Part shown: one piece after another, positions 1 through 6,917 of the stretch
Layout: every line of letters starts with the position of its first letter
Numbering within the stretch: the stretch's first letter is position 1
NCBI GenBank assembly: GCA_946186335.1
Contig: CAMHMW010000031.1
Location: 1-15,644, forward strand
DNA length: 15,644 nucleotides
From: an uncultured Candidatus Melainabacteria bacterium
Lineage (GTDB): Bacteria; Cyanobacteriota; Vampirovibrionia; Gastranaerophilales; Gastranaerophilaceae
Direction of reading: 5' to 3'
Made by a program: the position numbers and the translations under genes
Notes under the pieces: generated by a model
What the model was told of the DNA's origin: nothing
Databases searched by the model: none
What the model saw: only the letters and a program-made list of their open reading frames with translations

Positions 1-38
1 TTTTCAGTCCCCTGCTCTACCGACTGAGCTATCGCGGC
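1..38 (-). tRNA. tRNA-Phe (GAA), 5' part, cut by window edge
   Basis: Read on the minus strand, this begins with the acceptor strand GCCGCGA, then a D-arm GCTC...GAGC around AGTCGGTA, then the anticodon stem GGGGA and the loop CTGAAAA, which places GAA at the anticodon (plus-strand positions 3-5). GAA decodes Phe. The variable loop, T-arm and 3' end lie beyond position 1. A promoter-like pair lies just upstream at 81-108, so it seems to be transcribed independently of infC. Confidence 0.93.
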
Positions 39-80
39 ATATCTTATTCAGTTTCGTAACCCATGCAGGTCACGTCTTTT

Positions 81-108
81 ATATTACCTGCTCAATATTC
101 ATTGTCAA
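81..108 (-). promoter_or_regulatory. Promoter of tRNA-Phe
   Basis: On the minus strand there is a perfect -35 TTGACA (108-103), a 16-base spacer, and a -10 TAATAT (86-81). The predicted start, near 74, gives a leader of about 36 bases before the mature tRNA end at 38. It sits between infC and the tRNA. Confidence 0.65.
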
Positions 109-120
109 GACTGAGTTTTC

Positions 121-143
121 AAAAATACTTCACTAAAAAGTGA
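121..143 (-). terminator. Weak candidate terminator after infC
   Basis: On the minus strand, TCACT/AGTGA forms a 5-bp stem with a 4-base loop (143-130), followed by AGTATTTTT. The stem is short and AT-rich, so termination may be inefficient. It lies about 20 bases past the infC stop and before the tRNA-Phe promoter. Confidence 0.3.
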
Positions 144-163
144 CCAAAACCCATTTCCGCAAA

Positions 164-712
164 CTAATTTGTCTGGGTCTGACCTGCTAAATACAGAGTA
201 ACATTTCTGCCTTCAAGTTGCGGCTGTTTTTCTACCATAATAGGGTCATTTTCAAAATCTTTTATAAATCTGTTTGCAAGTTCAAAAGCAAGGTTTGAAT
301 GCTGCATTTCACGACCTCTGAGCATTACAACTATTTTAACCTTATTTCCCTGCGAAATGAACTTCCTCACGTTTTTCAGACGAACTTCATAATCGTGAAC
401 ATCTATCTTGTAACGGACTTTTATCTCTTTAACTTCTACAACATGCTGTTTTTTCTTGGCTTCTTTTGCTCTTTTAGCCATTTCATATTTATATTTGCCG
501 TAATCCAATATTTTTGCTACCGGAGGTGCCTGATTCGGGCTGATTAATACCAAATCCAAGCCTGCATCATCTGCCATTTCTAAGGCTTGGGCTGTCGGAA
601 CCACGCCATGATTTGTTCCGTTTTCATCAATTAATCTTACTTCTTTTGAGCGGATGCGCTCATTCATTATCGTTTTATCTTTATCCTTTGCGGATCTGGG
701 ATCGTTAGCTAT
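164..712 (-). CDS. infC: Translation initiation factor IF-3, with an AUA start codon
   Basis: IF-3 binds the 30S subunit, keeps it apart from 50S, and checks the start codon-initiator tRNA pairing. The protein shows the conserved N-domain (RSKEVRLIDENG, then DLVLISPNQAPPVAKILDYGKYKYE), a lysine-rich linker, and the C-domain (VKEIKVRYKIDVHDYEVRL, then VVMLRGREMQHS). The first ATG (667-665) would give 167 residues but has no ribosome binding site and cuts off the usual N-terminal tail. In the same frame, 15 codons upstream, AUA (712-710) follows AGGAGG with an 8-base spacer. An in-frame TAG at 727-725 rules out a longer form. Starting there gives 182 residues, close to E. coli IF-3. infC is known for rare start codons (AUU in E. 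coli), through which IF-3 represses its own translation. rpmI and rplT, its common downstream partners, are not directly next to it; tRNA-Phe is. Identity is near certain; the start is a strong inference. Confidence 0.95.
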   Translation of the reverse strand: MANDPRSAKDKDKTIMNERIRSKEVRLIDENGTNHGVVPTAQALEMADDAGLDLVLISPNQAPPVAKILDYGKYKYEMAKRAKEAKKKQHVVEVKEIKVRYKIDVHDYEVRLKNVRKFISQGNKVKIVVMLRGREMQHSNLAFELANRFIKDFENDPIMVEKQPQLEGRNVTLYLAGQTQTN

Positions 713-726
713 GGCTTTTACCTCCT
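710..726 (-). promoter_or_regulatory. Ribosome binding site and AUA start of infC
   Basis: On the minus strand, AGGAGG (726-721) is followed by the spacer TAAAAGCC and ATA (712-710). This is one of the best Shine-Dalgarno sequences in the window and no ATG, GTG or TTG lies at a suitable distance. The pairing of a strong site with a non-canonical codon fits the IF-3 autoregulation known in E. coli. Confidence 0.8.
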
Positions 727-770
727 ATTTTTCTGTCACCATATATATTTATAACATAAAAATCAAAATA

Positions 771-840
771 ACGCTATACCTTTACAATAGGAATTTATTA
801 AGTTTTGTAAAGGTATGTATATCCTCAGTATATATAGCGT
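771..840 (-). promoter_or_regulatory. Structured infC leader: nested inverted repeats
   Basis: ATACCTTTACAA (776-787) is a perfect 12-base inverted repeat of TTGTAAAGGTAT (805-816), with a 17-base loop. An outer pair, ACGCTATA (771-778) and TATAGCGT (833-840), extends or competes with this stem, since the arms share 776-778. Read toward infC, the stem ends in TATAGCG followed by TTATTTTGATTTTT, a terminator-like layout about 45 bases before the infC ribosome binding site. This could be an attenuator of the kind seen before infC operons controlled by L20 in Bacillus. It could also be an operator for the divergent gene at 963; a loose -35/-10 pair (TTGTAA 805-810, TATATA 829-834) faces that gene. 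Confidence 0.5.
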
Positions 841-962
841 ACAGCTTTTGATTAATTTTTAATCCGACAAAACGCTAAAGTTTTAAAAAATTCTGCCGAT
901 AATAAACTTGTTAAGATTAAGGATATTAACCGGACGAAAAATTAAATAAGGAGCGTTAAAGT

Positions 963-1091
963 ATGGAAAACACACAAGCTGAAACATCGATGGAATTCAC
1001 AAGAATGGACTCAAAAGACATTTCACTCCCGATTCAAACATTATTTGACGAATGTCTGAGTTTTATTTCAGTAAATGATTTTAATGTGTAA
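963..1091 (+). CDS. Small protein of unknown function, 42 residues
   Basis: I do not recognise this protein. An ATG at 963 follows AAGGAG (948-953) with a 9-base spacer, and the frame runs 42 codons to TAA at 1089. The product is acidic and soluble-looking, beginning MENTQAETSMEFTRMDSKD, with one cysteine in the stretch LFDECLSF and no signal peptide or membrane segment. A strong intrinsic terminator begins 25 bases after the stop, so the unit looks like a free-standing short gene. It runs divergently from infC across a leader with inverted repeats. The good ribosome binding site plus own terminator argue for a real gene. It could instead be a leader peptide for an attenuator ahead of the TPR gene at 1279, but I see no alternative antiterminator fold. 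Confidence 0.6.
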   Translation: MENTQAETSMEFTRMDSKDISLPIQTLFDECLSFISVNDFNV

Positions 1092-1116
1092 CCCCCCGAA
1101 ACTGACAAAAAGAGCT

Positions 1117-1148
1117 AAGAGTAAGATTTAAAAAATCTTACTCTTTTT
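1117..1148 (+). terminator. Strong intrinsic terminator of the 42-codon gene
   Basis: A 13-bp perfect stem (AAGAGTAAGATTT, 1117-1129, with AAATCTTACTCTT, 1133-1145) closes a 3-base AAA loop and runs into a T-tract ending at 1148. Confidence 0.85.
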
Positions 1149-1228
1149 GTATTTAAACATTTTTCATCATCTCTCGTTTAACATTATAAAGATTTCTATA
1201 CAGAAAGTAACAATTGCCGCATGGTATA

Positions 1229-1257
1229 TATACACAAAACCATAATTGTAATAGAAT
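1229..1257 (+). promoter_or_regulatory. Possible promoter of the TPR-dus unit
   Basis: TATACA (1229-1234), a 17-base spacer and TAGAAT (1252-1257) give a fair -35/-10 pair. The predicted start near 1264 leaves a short leader with AAGGGAG just before the ATG at 1279. The rest of 1149-1278 shows nothing else I can name. Confidence 0.35.
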
Positions 1258-1278
1258 GTTAACTAAAAGGGAGAGAAC

Positions 1279-3423
1279 ATGAAAAAAACATTAGTTGCTC
1301 TTATACAAATTTCAATAATTTTATGCTTATTAAACGGTGCTGCGCAAGCGGATTTTAAAGAACATTACGACCTTGGTCAAAGTTATGCGGCACAGTATCA
1401 ATACCAAAGTGCCATAGAAGAATTTAAGAAAGCATTAAGAATAAATTATCTTGATAATTCGGCAAGAATAGGACTTATAAACGCATATCTTGCCAACGGG
1501 ACAGACAAGGCTAACCACGATAAAAACTGGGAAGCCGCAGCAGACAATTTCAGAGGGGCATTGTTTTATCTGAAATATTATCCGGGACAGGGCGCAATAA
1601 GTAATTCCGCAAGTGTTATTGCTCAGACGGAAAACAATCTTGAAACCTGTCTTGAAAACGCCGGTTTTGATTTCTCTCCCGAAAACAGATACAAAACAGC
1701 AATGAAACTGAGAGCATCGGGCGAATACGTTGCTGCTGCAGGCTATGAATTTATGCAGGCATTAGGCAGCAAAGGCCTTCAAAAAAAGAGTTTTGAACAG
1801 GTTGCAGACATAATGCGCGGTTTGGGTAATATGCCAAAAGCAGCGGAATATTACAAAAAAGCAATCGCTGTTTCTCCGACAGATATCAATCTCAGACTTG
1901 CTTATGCAAGCGTACTTGACAAAAATAATCAAACAGACGAGGCAATGAAAGAATACGCATACATATTGCAAAAGGCCAGCGCTGACAACAAAGATGTACT
2001 ATACAAACTTGAAATGATTTTCAAGAAAAAACTTTCAGCATCCCCAAACAACGCAAACCTTAACGCAAATATGGGTGCGGTACTCCAAAAACAAGACAGA
2101 CTTGATGAAGCCCTGAGTTATTACAAAACGGCAGAATCCCTTGATCCGTCAAATATCAACACAAGAATAAATACGGGAACATTATTCCAGCAAAAAGGAG
2201 ATTACAGAACTGCCATAAAGGCTTATGAATCCGTTTTGATTCTCTATCCCGATAACGTAAACGCCAACATATACAGAGCGCAATGCCTCCAAAAAATCGG
2301 AGATGACAAGGCTGCCGATGAAGCGTTCAAAAAGGTGCTTGCAATTGACCCGAACAATGAAATGATAAAAGTTTACATGGTTGAAAGTGCAAAAAAAGCA
2401 ATGTCTCCGGAGCAGTTTGTTCAATATGTAAATACGAATATGGCAGACCAAAATCCCGCAGATATTCTGTATGACTATGCAATAGATTTACATAAAAAAG
2501 AAAAACTTGAAAATTCAATCTATATGTACTATGCGGCAATTAAAGCAAGCAACGGTAAAAATCCGGAAATGTTTGTAAACCTCGCATTAGCACAGGCACA
2601 AGGCGGAAAATACGATGATGCGATAACGACATTACAAAATGCCCAAAAGGGTTATCCTGATGACAGCGCCATAAAAGATACCCTGAAAAATATTACCGCA
2701 ATGAAAACTGACGGCATTATGAATAAAGCAGCCGCCGCATATAATAATAAAGACTACAAAAATGCGATAAAATACTATCTTCAGATAACCCCCGAAACGG
2801 CAGATTCAATGGTTGGGGCTGCAAGTTCTTATCAGGAACTGGGGGACAGAAAAAATGCTATTTTGTACTATCAAAAAGCACTCGATATTAAACGTGTAGA
2901 TTCCGATATAGCATATTATATCGCCTGTTTGTACGGAGAAGACGAAGATTATGAAAACGCTAAAATCTATCTTCAAAGAGCAATTGCTTTTAACAAAAAC
3001 AATACGCAGGCAATTGAATATCTTAAATCAATAGAAGAAACAAACAGAGCCAATAATTTGGCAAATCTTTTGGACAGCGCCATTTCTCTGTATGATGCAA
3101 ACAATTATGATGAAAGCCTTGCCAAACTGAACGAATATTTAAAAAGCGAACCCGAAAACGCTTATGCACTGTATTATCGTGGTATGATATATGATGCAAA
3201 AGAAAAACGAACGGAAGCTATTGCCGACCTCAAAAAAGCATACTCCCTCAACAGCGAATTTACCATCTGTAATTATCTTATAGCATCCGATTATGATGCT
3301 TTGGGCAAATACAAAGAGGCTTATGAATACTATACGGCATACGCAAATTCAGATGTTCAGGATGATGAATACAAGCAATACGCAATTGCAAGAGCCGAAG
3401 AATTAAAAGAAAATGCAAAGTAA
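1279..3423 (+). CDS. Exported tetratricopeptide-repeat (TPR) protein, 714 residues
   Basis: The protein starts with a Sec-type signal peptide (MKK, hydrophobic core, likely cleavage after AQA at residue 24). Nearly all the rest is made of TPR units, each with the usual W/Y-x-x-A/G-x-A and P-x-N spacing, for example DEALSYYKTAESLDPSNIN, RTAIKAYESVLILYPDN, KAADEAFKKVLAIDPNN and DESLAKLNEYLKSEPENA. There is no enzymatic domain. Such solenoids bind other proteins, so a periplasmic or cell-surface scaffold is likely; the partner is unknown. AAGGGAG lies just before the ATG. The last 11 bases overlap the dus start, so the two are probably cotranscribed and translationally coupled. Confidence 0.88.
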   Translation: MKKTLVALIQISIILCLLNGAAQADFKEHYDLGQSYAAQYQYQSAIEEFKKALRINYLDNSARIGLINAYLANGTDKANHDKNWEAAADNFRGALFYLKYYPGQGAISNSASVIAQTENNLETCLENAGFDFSPENRYKTAMKLRASGEYVAAAGYEFMQALGSKGLQKKSFEQVADIMRGLGNMPKAAEYYKKAIAVSPTDINLRLAYASVLDKNNQTDEAMKEYAYILQKASADNKDVLYKLEMIFKKKLSASPNNANLNANMGAVLQKQDRLDEALSYYKTAESLDPSNINTRINTGTLFQQKGDYRTAIKAYESVLILYPDNVNANIYRAQCLQKIGDDKAADEAFKKVLAIDPNNEMIKVYMVESAKKAMSPEQFVQYVNTNMADQNPADILYDYAIDLHKKEKLENSIYMYYAAIKASNGKNPEMFVNLALAQAQGGKYDDAITTLQNAQKGYPDDSAIKDTLKNITAMKTDGIMNKAAAAYNNKDYKNAIKYYLQITPETADSMVGAASSYQELGDRKNAILYYQKALDIKRVDSDIAYYIACLYGEDEDYENAKIYLQRAIAFNKNNTQAIEYLKSIEETNRANNLANLLDSAISLYDANNYDESLAKLNEYLKSEPENAYALYYRGMIYDAKEKRTEAIADLKKAYSLNSEFTICNYLIASDYDALGKYKEAYEYYTAYANSDVQDDEYKQYAIARAEELKENAK

Positions 3424-4390
3424 TTTACAAAATCTGATAAAGACAAAAGTTTCACTTGCCCCGATGGCAGGAATAACCGATTATGTTTTGCGTTCTCTTG
3501 TAAGAACTTATGCACCCGAATCACTTTTGACAACAGAAATGATAAGTTCTGAATTTCTTGCCCAAAATGTAAAAACCGAAATCACAAAACTTGATGACTC
3601 ACATCACCCGATAACATACCAGATTAGCGGACACAAACCACATCTTATGAAAGCGGCAGCCGAATATCTGACACAGTTTGCCGACATGATAGATATTAAT
3701 ATGGGTTGTCCCGTTAATAAAGTCGTAAAAGGACAAGACGGTGCTGCCCTGATGAGAAACCCCTCTCTTGCTACAGAACTTGTAAAAGCCGTTAAAGAAG
3801 GAACGGATAAACCTGTCAGCGTTAAGTTTCGTCTGGGATATACTCAGGATGAAATGAATTATGTTGAATTCGGTCAGCAAATGCAGGAGGCAGGGGCTGA
3901 TTTTATAACAATTCATGCCAGAACCCGCAAACAATTTTATGCGGGGAATGCAGACTGGTCAAAGATTAAAGATTTAAAAAATAACGTTGATATTCCTGTT
4001 TTCGCAAACGGAGATATAACCTCTGTTGAGGATGGAATAAAATGCCTTGAAATTTCAAACGCTGACGGAATTGCAATAGGTCGAGGAGTACTTGGCGACC
4101 CGACACTTGTCGGACGGCTTGAACATTATTTTAAGACCGGACAAATTGTACCGCCGCCGTCATTAGATGAAAAACTCAATATGCTGAAAACTCACCTTGA
4201 TGAAGAAATTAAACTTCGGGGTATGAATGTCGGAATGAAATTTATGCGAAAATTTTATCCTTATTATATTTCAGGTGTCCGTAATGCCTCAAAAATCAGA
4301 GGGGTTATGGTATTAGAAGAAAATTACGACAAAATTTTGGAATATCTTGAAATTATCAGAAAAGATAACATTTCCGAAATATTGCAATAA
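3413..4390 (+). CDS. dusB: tRNA-dihydrouridine synthase (Dus family, DusB-like)
   Basis: Dus enzymes are FMN-dependent and use NADPH to reduce uridines in tRNA to dihydrouridine. The 325-residue protein has the family layout: APMAGITD (residues 16-23, FMN site), EMISSEFL, then DINMGCPVNKVVKGQDGAAL with the catalytic cysteine at 99, SVKFRLGY, ITIHARTRKQFYAGNADW (167-182), PVFANGDI and the phosphate-binding AIGRGVLGDP. A small C-terminal helical domain follows. The ATG lies 11 bases inside the preceding TPR gene with little Shine-Dalgarno of its own, suggesting translational coupling. The length and the motif order match bacterial DusB; assignment to a subfamily is less sure than the enzyme class. 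Confidence 0.93.
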   Translation: MQSNLQNLIKTKVSLAPMAGITDYVLRSLVRTYAPESLLTTEMISSEFLAQNVKTEITKLDDSHHPITYQISGHKPHLMKAAAEYLTQFADMIDINMGCPVNKVVKGQDGAALMRNPSLATELVKAVKEGTDKPVSVKFRLGYTQDEMNYVEFGQQMQEAGADFITIHARTRKQFYAGNADWSKIKDLKNNVDIPVFANGDITSVEDGIKCLEISNADGIAIGRGVLGDPTLVGRLEHYFKTGQIVPPPSLDEKLNMLKTHLDEEIKLRGMNVGMKFMRKFYPYYISGVRNASKIRGVMVLEENYDKILEYLEIIRKDNISEILQ

Positions 4391-4417
4391 AAAAAGAACC
4401 CTTTCGGGTTCTTTTTT
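4389..4417. terminator. Bidirectional intrinsic terminator between dusB and rpmE
   Basis: GAACCC (4396-4401) and GGGTTC (4406-4411) pair across a TTTC loop. An A-tract on the left (4389-4395) and a T-run on the right (4412-4417) make it work for both strands. It begins at the dusB stop codon, and the rpmE stop lies 15 bases to its right. Confidence 0.88.
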
Positions 4418-4431
4418 CGTAACTTTTATTA

Positions 4432-4635
4432 TTAGTTTTTCTTTCCGTATCTTTTGTTGAATCTTTCAACACGACCTTCGGAGTCTAATATTTTTTGTTG
4501 ACCTGTATAAAACGGGTGGCAGTTGTTACAAATTTCAACCGTTAAACCGTCAACTACAGAACCTGTTTCAATTTCGTTACCACATACACATCTGATTGTG
4601 GTTTTCTTATAATCGGGATGTATTCCGTCTTTCAT
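4432..4635 (-). CDS. rpmE: 50S ribosomal protein L31, zinc-binding (C+) form
   Basis: L31 bridges the two ribosomal subunits. The 67-residue protein begins MKDGIHPDYKKTTIRC and carries CVC near the N-terminus and CNNCHPFYTGQ in the middle, the four-cysteine set of the zinc-binding form, then the conserved RVERFNKRYG. I chose the ATG at 4635-4633 because AAGAAGG (4648-4642) lies 6 bases before it. A TTG at 4656 would add seven residues, but its codons run through that ribosome binding site and have no family match. It is a single-gene unit with its own promoter and a terminator shared with dusB. Confidence 0.96.
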   Translation of the reverse strand: MKDGIHPDYKKTTIRCVCGNEIETGSVVDGLTVEICNNCHPFYTGQQKILDSEGRVERFNKRYGKKN

Positions 4636-4651
4636 TTCGTACCTTCTTTCT

Positions 4652-4671
4652 TTCAAGATTCCAAACTTGAA
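4652..4671 (-). promoter_or_regulatory. Small hairpin in the rpmE leader
   Basis: TTCAAG (4652-4657) and CTTGAA (4666-4671) form a 6-bp stem with an 8-base loop in the transcribed leader, three bases upstream of the rpmE Shine-Dalgarno. It could tune translation of L31. It is short enough to be chance. Confidence 0.3.
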
Positions 4672-4695
4672 TACTATTTACTTTCAACTACTGTA

Positions 4696-4723
4696 ATTCT
4701 ATCCGATAAATTTTCAAAATCAA
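4696..4723 (-). promoter_or_regulatory. Promoter of rpmE
   Basis: On the minus strand, TTGATT (4723-4718), a 16-base spacer and TAGAAT (4701-4696). The predicted start near 4689 gives a leader of about 54 bases. Confidence 0.55.
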
Positions 4724-4771
4724 GTATTTATTAAAAAGATGTAAAGAGATAGCATTATATTCTTTATGTAG

Positions 4772-4777
4772 TATAAT
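4772..4777 (+). promoter_or_regulatory. -10 element for the pxpA-like/yvcK/pan run
   Basis: A perfect TATAAT lies 34 bases before the ATG at 4812. No good -35 is visible at 16-18 bases, so only the -10 is supported. It is the only obvious promoter signal ahead of this cluster. Confidence 0.4.
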
Positions 4778-4811
4778 TACCATAGGATATATTTAAGTTG
4801 GGATAAAAATT

Positions 4812-5609
4812 ATGCAAAAAACAATGGAAAGACGAGCAATAAAGAATATTGACTTCAACTGTGATTTGGCACAGAGTTACGGGATATACAAAAACAGCAC
4901 GGAATCAAGATTACTTGACTATGTAAGTTCCGTTAACATAGCATGCGGATTTCACGCAGGCGACCCGCTGACCATTAAAAACGCTTTATTGGAAGCAAAA
5001 GAAAGAAATATCGTTGTGGGCGCACACATCGGGTTTGATGATATACAAGGCTTTGGATACCGTCCGATGGATTTGGATAAAGACGAATTGGAAGCACTTG
5101 TTATGTATCAGGTCGGTGCAATTATGACATTTGCAAAAGCATATAAAATGGAAATTGAACATGTCAGACCGCACGGCGCTTTATACCGTCAGGCAGCAGA
5201 AGATTTAGAGGTTTCTCGCACAATAGCACAGGCAATTAAAAAATGTTCACAATGGCTTGTTTATTATGGTGCAACGGGAGAAAATCTTTCAACAGTCGGA
5301 GAAGAAGAAAATATACAGGTTGCACACGAAGTTCATCTTGAAAAGATATATGATGAGAACGGCAACATAGACTTTAATGCAAGAGATTTGGAAAATACGG
5401 ATATAGCAATTCAGCGTCTTAAAACTTTACTTCAGTATTCGCAGGTTTCAAACAATGTCGGGGGTAAAACTCAGGTAATTGCAGATTCAATCCACTTCTC
5501 AAACAAATTATCAAATGCAAAAGAACTTGTTATGCAGGCAAGAGAGGTAATTGAACCGTTGCCGTACAACTTTAAAAATGCCTTAAAATCAGGATGGGTT
5601 GGGGAATAG
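4812..5609 (+). CDS. Divergent LamB/YcsF family protein (5-oxoprolinase subunit A-like)
   Basis: PxpA works with PxpB and PxpC to hydrolyse 5-oxoproline to glutamate. The fold is clear: IDFNCDLAQSYG (13-24), the signature VNIACGFHAGDP (41-52), GAHIGFDDIQGFGYRPM (70-86) and EHVRPHGALYR (116-126). Several positions differ from the family as I recall it. The usual DLGEG is DLAQS, and the usual GFGRR is GFGYR. The usual FADRxYxxDGxLVPR block is replaced by HLEKIYDENGNIDFNARDL (175-193). The C-terminal TxCxHGD region reads ADSIHFSNKL. No PxpB or PxpC gene is in the window; the next gene, 3 bases on, is a YvcK-like gene. The product may therefore have a changed or different activity. Family membership is sure; the reaction is not. 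Confidence 0.8.
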   Translation: MQKTMERRAIKNIDFNCDLAQSYGIYKNSTESRLLDYVSSVNIACGFHAGDPLTIKNALLEAKERNIVVGAHIGFDDIQGFGYRPMDLDKDELEALVMYQVGAIMTFAKAYKMEIEHVRPHGALYRQAAEDLEVSRTIAQAIKKCSQWLVYYGATGENLSTVGEEENIQVAHEVHLEKIYDENGNIDFNARDLENTDIAIQRLKTLLQYSQVSNNVGGKTQVIADSIHFSNKLSNAKELVMQAREVIEPLPYNFKNALKSGWVGE

Positions 5610-5612
5610 AAA

Positions 5613-6902
5613 ATGATAAAAAAAATAAAAATGCCAAAACAAGCCGGATGGTTAATTCCGGGATTACAGGTAAAAAGATGGTTTGCTCTGATTTTATTCG
5701 GAACGGCGCTTATGACAGTCGGAATACTTATCTTATTTGACCTGCAGCCGATTTATAACACAATGCAATTCATTAGCAAAATTGCCACAAAAATTTCAAC
5801 GGAATGGCTTGCTTTCGGTATTATAATGTTTGGTGCAGCCGTATTTTTCAAGGGCTGGCAAAAAACAAACCTGTCAATTCTTGATTTGGAAGAGGACAGA
5901 AACAGTGATGTCCTTCTGGAGCATCTGTACCGAAGAAGAAAACTGAACAGAGGTCCCAGAATTGTTGCCGTCGGCGGCGGGACAGGTTTATCAATGTTGT
6001 TGAGCGGTGTTAAAAATATAACAAACAACCTAACAGCAATTGTAACAGTCGGGGATGACGGAGGAAGTTCGGGCAGACTGCGTGAAGATTTGGGAATTTT
6101 GCCTCCCGGAGATATTCGTCATTGTATCACCGCACTTGCCGATGATGAAGATTTGGTAAATAAACTTTTTAAATACAGATTTAATAACGGTGAAGGGCTT
6201 GAAGGTCACAGTTTCGGCAATCTGTTTATAACGGCGCTATGTGATATTACGGGCGATATGGTATCAGCCGTCAGGGCATCTTCAAAAGTTTTATCAATCA
6301 GAGGACGTGTTCTTCCCGCAACACTGGACGATATGAAACTTGTTGCAAAGATGGAGGACGGCAGGGTCATTCACGGAGAATCCGCTATTCCCGAAGCACA
6401 CGGCAAAATTGAAAGATTATACACCGAACCCGAATGCTGTAAAGCACTGCCTGAGGTTATTCAGGCAATAAGAAATGCGGAGCTTATTATTTTAGGTCCC
6501 GGAAGTCTATATACAAGCGTTATACCAAACCTTTTGATAAAAGAAATTGCGGATGAAATAGCAAAATCAAATGCGAAGAAAATATATGTCTGCAACATTA
6601 TGACACAACCGGGAGAAACTGATGATTATAAAGTTTCAGACCACTTGAAAGCGCTTATTAAACACGCAGGCTCGGATAAAATTGTGGATGCGGTTCTTGT
6701 TAACGATTTTCTTCCTGATAACCTCGCAGACAAATATAAAGAGGCAAACTCATATCCTGTTATGCTTGACAGTTCAGAAATTAAGAAAATGGGAATTAAG
6801 ATTTTTGCAAAAAAACTTATTCAGGACAGTAAGGAAGGACTTGTACGCCACAGTTCATCAAGGGTTGCCCGAGCATTGTATTACTGGTTCAGAAAGAAAT
6901 AA
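5613..6902 (+). CDS. yvcK: YvcK/CofD-like protein (gluconeogenesis factor) with membrane anchor
   Basis: YvcK-type proteins bind UDP-sugars and, in Bacillus, support growth on gluconeogenic carbon and cell-wall homeostasis. The 429-residue protein has two predicted membrane helices (about 23-44 and 65-80) and a charged linker. A CofD-like Rossmann domain then starts at RIVAVGGGTGLS (116-127), followed by TVGDDGGSSGRLR (145-157), PPGDIRH (164-170), EGHSFGNLF, LGPGSLYTSV and CNIMTQPGETDDY. Firmicute and proteobacterial YvcK usually lack the membrane segment; from memory, cyanobacterial homologues have it. The gene begins 3 bases after the PxpA-like gene and ends 15 bases before panB, so it is in one operon. 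It lacks the F420-pathway context of true CofD (2-phospho-L-lactate transferase), which I consider unlikely. Confidence 0.88.
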   Translation: MIKKIKMPKQAGWLIPGLQVKRWFALILFGTALMTVGILILFDLQPIYNTMQFISKIATKISTEWLAFGIIMFGAAVFFKGWQKTNLSILDLEEDRNSDVLLEHLYRRRKLNRGPRIVAVGGGTGLSMLLSGVKNITNNLTAIVTVGDDGGSSGRLREDLGILPPGDIRHCITALADDEDLVNKLFKYRFNNGEGLEGHSFGNLFITALCDITGDMVSAVRASSKVLSIRGRVLPATLDDMKLVAKMEDGRVIHGESAIPEAHGKIERLYTEPECCKALPEVIQAIRNAELIILGPGSLYTSVIPNLLIKEIADEIAKSNAKKIYVCNIMTQPGETDDYKVSDHLKALIKHAGSDKIVDAVLVNDFLPDNLADKYKEANSYPVMLDSSEIKKMGIKIFAKKLIQDSKEGLVRHSSSRVARALYYWFRKK

Positions 6903-6917
6903 TTTCAGAGGAACACT

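Noticed and set aside
665..667. ATG as the start of infC
   Set aside because: No ribosome binding site precedes it, it truncates the usual N-terminal tail, and a much better-placed AUA with AGGAGG lies upstream in frame.
4636..4656. TTG start for rpmE, seven residues longer
   Set aside because: Those codons contain the AAGAAGG ribosome binding site of the ATG at 4635, and L31 normally starts near the IHPxY motif.
5613..6902. True CofD (2-phospho-L-lactate transferase) for the YvcK-like protein
   Set aside because: The sequence fits the YvcK branch with GGGTGLS and GDDGGSSGRLR, it has a membrane anchor, and no F420-pathway gene is near.
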